This document shows, one piece after another, positions 7,464 through 10,491 of a DNA stretch of 10,491 nt (positions are counted from its first letter, which is position 1; every line of letters starts with the position of its first letter). The stretch comes from JACDBZ01 sp038233215. GTDB lineage: Bacteria; Chloroflexota; Limnocylindria; QHBO01. Location of the stretch: NCBI GenBank assembly GCA_038233215.1, contig JBBSML010000046.1:1-10491 (forward strand), given 5' to 3'. The notes below the pieces were generated by a model. That model searched no databases. It saw only the letters and a list, made by a program, of their open reading frames with translations, and was not told where the DNA came from. The position numbers and the translations under genes were made by a program.

Positions 7464-7972
7464 TCAGTGCTGGCCCAAGGTGCCTCGGATGCGCATGCGC
7501 CGCTCGGTGGTGAGCCAGGTCCAGCGGCCGATCAGCACCAACGCGAGGCTGGTCAGCGCCAGCATGGCCCACTCCACGGCGGCTGGGAGAAGCGGGCGGG
7601 TTCCCAGCGCGGCGACCCGCGCACGAGATCGAGCGCGTGCGTGGTCGGCAGGAGATAGGCGATCCAGCGCACGACATCGGGCAGGACCACGATCGGGAAT
7701 GCCGCGCCGGAGAGGGCGACGAACAGGAAATCGGCCGCATCGACGAAGAAGTTCGCGTCGCGCATGCGCAGCACGATCGCTGCGACGAGGTAGCCGATGC
7801 CCAGCACGCCGAGGATGCCGAACACCTCGCCCTCGCCGACGTGGAGGTCGACTCCGTCAACCGCGCGGAATGTCTCGCGTTAATCGGGCTCGCGGCGCAG
7901 CCGTTCCCAGATCGTGCGACGGCCCTTCTCGAAGTCCTTGACGAGACCGCTCGCCTCGATTGCCACGCTCAT
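7464..7972 (-). pseudogene. Fossil ABC exporter: ATPase N-terminus fused to permease C-terminus
   Basis: From ATG 7970-7972 the frame reads MSVAIEASGLVKDFEKG...WERLRREPD, hits TAA (7880-7882), and continues in frame RETFRAVDGVDLHVGEGEVFGILG. This is a standard ABC ATPase start up to just before Walker A. Instead of PNGAGKT it goes directly (about 7800-7814) into VLGIGYLVAAIVLR and a permease end (ADFLFVALSGAAFPIVVLPD, then RWIAYLLPTTHALDLVR). Near 7619 the frame breaks. One frame over it resumes as RVAALGTRPLLPAAVEWAML, with a last membrane segment and the family-like tail RRMRIRGTLGQH, stopping at 7464-7466. So there are three lesions: a nonsense codon, an internal deletion spanning both genes, and a frameshift. 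Nothing functional is expected as an exporter. Its ATG overlaps the stop of the gene upstream (ATGA), so the intact ancestor was the operon's next cistron. Confidence 0.85.
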
Positions 7973-8448
7973 TCGACGCTGATCAGGACGCCGTCGCCGT
8001 CCGGATCCTCCACGTCCAGGATCGGGCCCAGGGTGCCGGCGCTGACCGCCGCCCGAATGCGATCACTTTGCTCTCCGCCGATCCCGGGCACGAAGTTGAG
8101 CGCCGCGTCAACGAAGCCGATGGGGATGCGCAGGTTGACCACCTGGCGGCCGTGCTCGGTGACCCGAATGCGCAGTTGGCGTCCCCCCGCATCCTGCATC
8201 GTCTCCGCGGCCAGGGCCCTGGCCTCTCCAGCCCGTTCGCGCGCGCGCTCGACGCCCCGTTCAGCCCGTTCGCGGGCGCGCGCGACGCTCCGTTGTGCCC
8301 GTGCCACGTGCCGTCCGGTCCGGTCGGGGTGGGGCGGCGGGTCGGACCGCTCAGCGCGGGCCAGAGCCCCGATGATCGGTGAAGCCTGCTCAGGCGTGAG
8401 CGTGCCGTCCGCGACGAGGGCCAGCACGGCCTCCAGCTCCTCAGACAT
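7969..8448 (-). CDS. DUF4097-operon partner: SHOCT-like hairpin, coiled coil, conserved C-terminal domain
   Basis: A 159-aa cytosolic protein of unknown function. Residues 3-29 form a SHOCT-like helical hairpin (LEAVLALVADGTLTPEQAS). Residues 45-82 are an Arg/Ala/Glu-rich coiled coil with an 11-residue period. Residues 90-159 (LRIRVTEHGRQVVNLRIPIG, then VPGIG and LDVEDPDGDGVLISVE) match a domain that accompanies DUF4097 proteins and the YvlB group in Gram-positive bacteria. The ATG at 8446-8448 overlaps the end of the DUF4097 gene by 8 bases, and its own stop overlaps the next ATG (ATGA at 7969-7972). The frame stays open to 8733, but only as an antisense-like arginine-rich translation within the neighbour, so it is not used. 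No membrane segment or signal peptide is seen. It may act as a scaffold or partner for the DUF4097 product; this is inference from linkage and shared hairpins. Confidence 0.8.
   Translation of the reverse strand: MSEELEAVLALVADGTLTPEQASPIIGALARAERSDPPPHPDRTGRHVARAQRSVARARERAERGVERARERAGEARALAAETMQDAGGRQLRIRVTEHGRQVVNLRIPIGFVDAALNFVPGIGGEQSDRIRAAVSAGTLGPILDVEDPDGDGVLISVE
8230..8274 (-). repeat. 33-base in-frame direct repeat inside the coiled coil
   Basis: The 12-base word AGCCCGTTCGCG (plus-strand reading) occurs at 8230-8241 and again at 8263-8274, exactly 33 bases apart, with near-identical flanks. In protein it gives two copies of an 11-residue unit, xVxRARERAxx. An 11-residue (hendecad) period implies a nearly straight coiled coil. 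Confidence 0.65.
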
Positions 8449-9442
8449 CGGCTGGTGCCTCTCCGGCCAAGCGGCGCGTTGCTTCCTCGACGTCGATCTC
8501 CCCGCGCTCCAGTGCCTGGAGAACGGCCATCTGGGCGTTCGCGTCAGCGGCCGGTGGCTGCGGCGCGGCCGGAGGAGGGGGCGGAGGCGGAGCGCTGCCG
8601 GTGCGACGTGGCGGCCGGACCTCGATGTCGCCGGACATCGAGCTGAACAGCAGGCGTGCTGTCCCGTCGCCGATGACGTAGCGCCGCCGATCCCGAGAAC
8701 CCTCGCTGCGATGGGGGAGCCTGATATCCGCATCGGTCGAGAGCCCGCGGACCTCGACGGTGAGGTGGTCCGTCACGCCGAGCGACAGGTCGCCGCTGAC
8801 TGTCTCGACGCGGTGGTCGTGCCCATCGGCCAGCACCCCTTCGAGCTCGATGTCTCCGCTGACGGTGGTCACGCGGATCTGCTCCATGCGCGGCGCGAAT
8901 GCCGCGACGTCGCCACTGACGGTATTGACCTCGAGGGCAGTGAGAGGAGCTGTCGCTCGCAGGCTGATGTCACCCGATACGCCCTTGATCCGCACCTCGC
9001 CGCCGATGGCATCCAACACGAGATCGCCCGACACGGTGCGGTACTGCTGTTGCCCCTGGAAGCCGGCGGCCGTGAGGTCGGAGCTCACGCCGCTGTAGCG
9101 CAGGTCGCACAGGCGCGGTGCATGCACTTCGACGCTGGCGTCGACCTGGCCGCTGCCGATGCCGAAGAGGCGGACCAGCGAGCCGATCCCTGCGCCGGGA
9201 CCATGCTTTGGTTCGGTCACCTCCAGGGAGTCGGCGGCTTCCGCCACGAGATAGCGGAGCCGGTCGAAGACTTCGTCCGCCTCGCTCTCCGAGGCGGCGC
9301 GAATCTGGAAGCTGATGCGGACTCGTGCGGTGTTTCCGTCGCTAGCGCGCATCTCGACGTCGGGATTGGTCACCCGCAATGAGATCTGGCCACGTTCGCC
9401 GATCTCGTGCTCGATCTCCTGCGTGCGGACGAAGGTTGTCAT
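8441..9442 (-). CDS. DUF4097 beta-repeat protein with C-terminal SHOCT-like hairpin
   Basis: A 333-aa protein of the DUF4097 (putative adhesin) family. Residues 1-110 are a beta-rich N-terminal part. From about 112 to 276 it is built of about eight short beta repeats, each with a turn like VSGD: SGVSSD, TVSGD (137), GVSGD (154), TVSGD (174), TVSGD (193), TVSGD (214), GLSTD, SMSGD (268). These would stack as a beta-solenoid. A proline-rich linker (285-298) leads to a helical hairpin (QMAVLQALERGEIDVEEATR). There is no signal peptide or membrane segment, so despite the family name it is expected in the cytosol or at a membrane through a partner. ATG 9440-9442 directly follows the stop of the DUF2089 gene (TAGATG), which points to coupled translation. 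Biochemical role unknown. Confidence 0.87.
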   Translation of the reverse strand: MTTFVRTQEIEHEIGERGQISLRVTNPDVEMRASDGNTARVRISFQIRAASESEADEVFDRLRYLVAEAADSLEVTEPKHGPGAGIGSLVRLFGIGSGQVDASVEVHAPRLCDLRYSGVSSDLTAAGFQGQQQYRTVSGDLVLDAIGGEVRIKGVSGDISLRATAPLTALEVNTVSGDVAAFAPRMEQIRVTTVSGDIELEGVLADGHDHRVETVSGDLSLGVTDHLTVEVRGLSTDADIRLPHRSEGSRDRRRYVIGDGTARLLFSSMSGDIEVRPPRRTGSAPPPPPPPAAPQPPAADANAQMAVLQALERGEIDVEEATRRLAGEAPADV

Positions 9443-9865
9443 CTACAGGTCGCGCAGCGCGGACGCGGCGTCCTCGGCACTCATCTCCTTGCGCGCCAGG
9501 CGTTCCAGGATGGATCGTCGCTCGCTGGCCGGATCGGGCGCATCGGCGAACCCATCGTCGAAGCCGGCGTCGAAGTCATCATCGGCCTCTGGCATTCCGT
9601 CGGAGAGTCCCAGTGAGCGAATAAGCGCGTCCACCCGGCCACGCACGGTGGGATAGCTGATGCCCAGCTCCCGCTCCATCTCCTTGAGATTGCCGCGCGA
9701 CCGCAGGAAGCTCTCGAGCAGGCTCATCTGCTCGCGGTCCAGTCTTCCGAACCGGCCCACCCCGAACTCACCTTCGAGCGCGGTTCCGCAGCTCCGGCAA
9801 TGAAGTCGTGCGATGGTCAGCTCGCCGCTGCAGACAGGGCAGGTGGCGATGACGTCATGGACCAC
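9443..9865 (-). CDS. DUF2089 zinc-ribbon / HTH regulator with SHOCT-like tail
   Basis: A 140-aa cytosolic protein of the DUF2089 family. Residues 7-28 are a zinc ribbon with C9-x2-C12 and C23-x2-C26. Residues 42-87 hold a helix-turn-helix-like stretch, LLESFLRSRGNLKEMERELG then ISYPTVRGRVD, typical of this family. An acidic linker (92-112) leads to a C-terminal hairpin, RRSILERLARKEMSAEDAAS. The DNA-binding fold suggests it regulates its own operon, but no target is proven. GTG 9863-9865 is the start. It lacks a good Shine-Dalgarno and lies 2 bases after the stop of the 47-codon cistron, so it is likely translated by coupling. An in-frame alternative further in would cut the zinc ribbon. Confidence 0.87.
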   Translation of the reverse strand: MVHDVIATCPVCSGELTIARLHCRSCGTALEGEFGVGRFGRLDREQMSLLESFLRSRGNLKEMERELGISYPTVRGRVDALIRSLGLSDGMPEADDDFDAGFDDGFADAPDPASERRSILERLARKEMSAEDAASALRDL

Positions 9866-9867
9866 GG

Positions 9868-10011
9868 TCAGCGGCGCCCGCGGAAGCGCTGTTCGCGGCG
9901 TTCGCTCGGGAGCTGAAAGATACGCTTGCCCTCGTGACCGCTCAGGCGTCGGCGCTCACGCTCAGGATTGTCGAGAGTCGAGCTTGCAAAGAAGAGGCGA
10001 TAGTCGAACAT
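9868..10011 (-). CDS. Small charged leader protein (47 aa), first cistron of the DUF2089 operon
   Basis: No family is recognised. ATG 10009-10011 is preceded by AGGAG (10021-10025) with 9 bases between. The frame runs 47 codons to TGA 9868-9870, just 2 bases before the DUF2089 start. The product begins with an aromatic, hydrophobic stretch (MFDYRLFFASSTLDNPE) and ends strongly basic (RREQRFRGRR), with RIFQLPSERR in the middle. It has the best ribosome site of the operon, while the next gene has none, which supports real translation and coupling. It could be a true small protein binding RNA or acidic lipid, or only a leader that loads ribosomes. Its shortness means chance cannot be excluded. 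Confidence 0.5.
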   Translation of the reverse strand: MFDYRLFFASSTLDNPERERRRLSGHEGKRIFQLPSERREQRFRGRR

Positions 10012-10020
10012 TGGTGCTGG

Positions 10021-10025
10021 CTCCT
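10021..10025 (-). promoter_or_regulatory. Shine-Dalgarno of the 47-codon leader cistron
   Basis: AGGAG on the minus strand, 9 bases before the ATG at 10011. It is the only clear ribosome site at the head of the operon. Confidence 0.5.
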
Positions 10026-10044
10026 ACCAGATACGTGTTGCGAA

Positions 10045-10061
10045 CTTCGAATTTGAATCGA
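10045..10061. promoter_or_regulatory. Imperfect inverted repeat in the operon leader, possible operator
   Basis: TTCGAATTTGAATCGAA has 5-base arms (TTCGA/TCGAA) around a 7-base centre. It lies between the predicted -10 box and the first cistron, in a conspicuously AT-rich patch. A binding site for the operon's own DUF2089 regulator is a guess from position only. Confidence 0.25.
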
Positions 10062-10070
10062 ATGGGTGTC

Positions 10071-10099
10071 AACGTACGGCCCTTGTATCAATCTGTCAA
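10071..10099 (-). promoter_or_regulatory. Predicted sigma70-type promoter of the DUF2089/DUF4097 operon
   Basis: On the minus strand TTGACA (10094-10099) is a perfect -35 box. After a 17-base spacer comes TACGTT (10071-10076), which fits TAnnnT at -10. Transcription would start near 10064, leaving about 50 bases of leader before the ATG at 10011. A second TTGACA overlaps the -10 region (about 10067-10072) but has no fitting -10. Confidence 0.55.
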
Positions 10100-10422
10100 G
10101 TCCGTGTCTCAATTCCGTAACGAGAATCTCCCATTTGCTACTTGGCACACACAGAATGGCGATCCAAGGGCTTCGTGAGGCCCCTCAGTCGTGGTCCGGC
10201 CGAGCCTCCGTTCGGTCAGATGCAGTTCCACCGGTCATTAGCCGTTAGATGAGACATGGTCGGCCGAATCCCACGCTCAGCCAAGGGTGTCCAGATCTTT
10301 GGCGGCCGGCTAACGCCCGCGGAGACGGCAATTGTCACAACGAGTCGACCGGCCGTGCCCCTTGGAGTGGTGTGAATTGAGCGGTCCGTCGTGATCCGCA
10401 GCGCGGTTGTCGGCGGCGTCGA
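10100..10422. other. Intergenic stretch without a recognisable gene
   Basis: Short open frames exist on both strands, but none has a ribosome site, domain or protein-like composition. I see no tRNA, no hairpin followed by a T-run and no repeat. The left end probably carries upstream elements of the operon promoter. Confidence 0.5.
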
Positions 10423-10491
10423 TCAGGACGCCAGCAGCACGGTCTTGGCTCGCTCCACCTCCTTGGTCTGATCATCATCAGTGATCCGGTC
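10423..10491 (-). CDS. Possible 3' end of a gene entering from the right edge
   Basis: The minus-strand frame from the right edge gives 22 codons, DRITDDDQTKEVERAKTVLL and two more residues, then TGA (10423-10425). The charged, helix-like composition resembles a protein tail. It is too short to identify, and chance openness over this length is quite possible. Confidence 0.25.
   Translation of the reverse strand, partial: DRITDDDQTKEVERAKTVLLAS

Noticed and set aside
7447..7860. N-terminal extension of the GH13 frame by 138 codons
   Set aside because: The extension overlaps the ABC remnant out of frame, is Ser/Arg/Cys-rich, and lacks family similarity. The catalytic barrel begins right after GTG 7446.
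8565..8600. G-rich plus-strand run that could fold as a quadruplex
   Set aside because: It is simply the complement of the proline codons in the DUF4097 linker; the base pattern is explained by the protein sequence.
7637..9382. A 581-codon open frame on the plus strand
   Set aside because: It lies antisense to the DUF4097 gene, its partner and the ABC remnant. It has no ribosome site or domain and reads as low-complexity His/Asp/Arg-rich protein. Such long antisense frames are common in GC-rich coding DNA.
1..10491. CRISPR array, tRNA, rRNA or insertion sequence
   Set aside because: No regularly spaced repeats, no cloverleaf or T-loop signature, and no transposase or terminal inverted repeats were seen.

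Overview
The window reads as high-GC chromosomal DNA from a soil or freshwater bacterium, most likely a Chloroflexota lineage, with high-GC Actinomycetota as the alternative. This rests on codon bias, GTG/TTG starts, weak Shine-Dalgarno sites, and a gene set of spondin-domain surface protein, F420-type nitroreductase fold, KimA-like permease and DUF2089/DUF4097 operon. It is inference; no rRNA or other taxonomic marker is present.

Left part (1-3600). A secreted spondin-domain protein runs off the left edge on the minus strand. Next comes a probable small zinc-knuckle protein (minus). A broken receiver-domain remnant (plus) lies directly before and overlaps a diguanylate cyclase with a heptad coiled coil, an intact GGDEF and an RxxD inhibitory site. 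The cyclase meets a REC-PAS regulator (minus) tail to tail, the two stop codons sharing one CTAG. A divergent plus-strand gene encodes a small nitroreductase/deazaflavin-type protein.

Right part (3772-10011). A compact minus-strand array, read from high to low coordinates, holds: a 47-codon leader cistron; a DUF2089 zinc-ribbon/HTH regulator; a DUF4097 beta-repeat protein; a coiled-coil partner protein; a fossil ABC exporter; a GH13 alpha-glucosidase; and a KimA-type potassium/amino-acid permease. Neighbouring cistrons from 10011 down to 7970 touch or overlap, so they are probably translated in a coupled way. A sigma70-like promoter lies upstream at about 10071-10099. The three proteins after the leader share a short SHOCT-like helical hairpin, which suggests they bind each other or a common partner.

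The most unusual locus is 7464-7972. The first 54 or so codons of an ABC ATPase, with a nonsense codon inside them, are fused just before the Walker A motif to the last part of an ABC-2 permease, which then carries a frameshift. It looks like a two-gene exporter collapsed by one internal deletion, still sitting in an operon whose upstream genes are intact. The right edge (10012-10491) is mostly non-coding, with at most the tail of another minus-strand gene.
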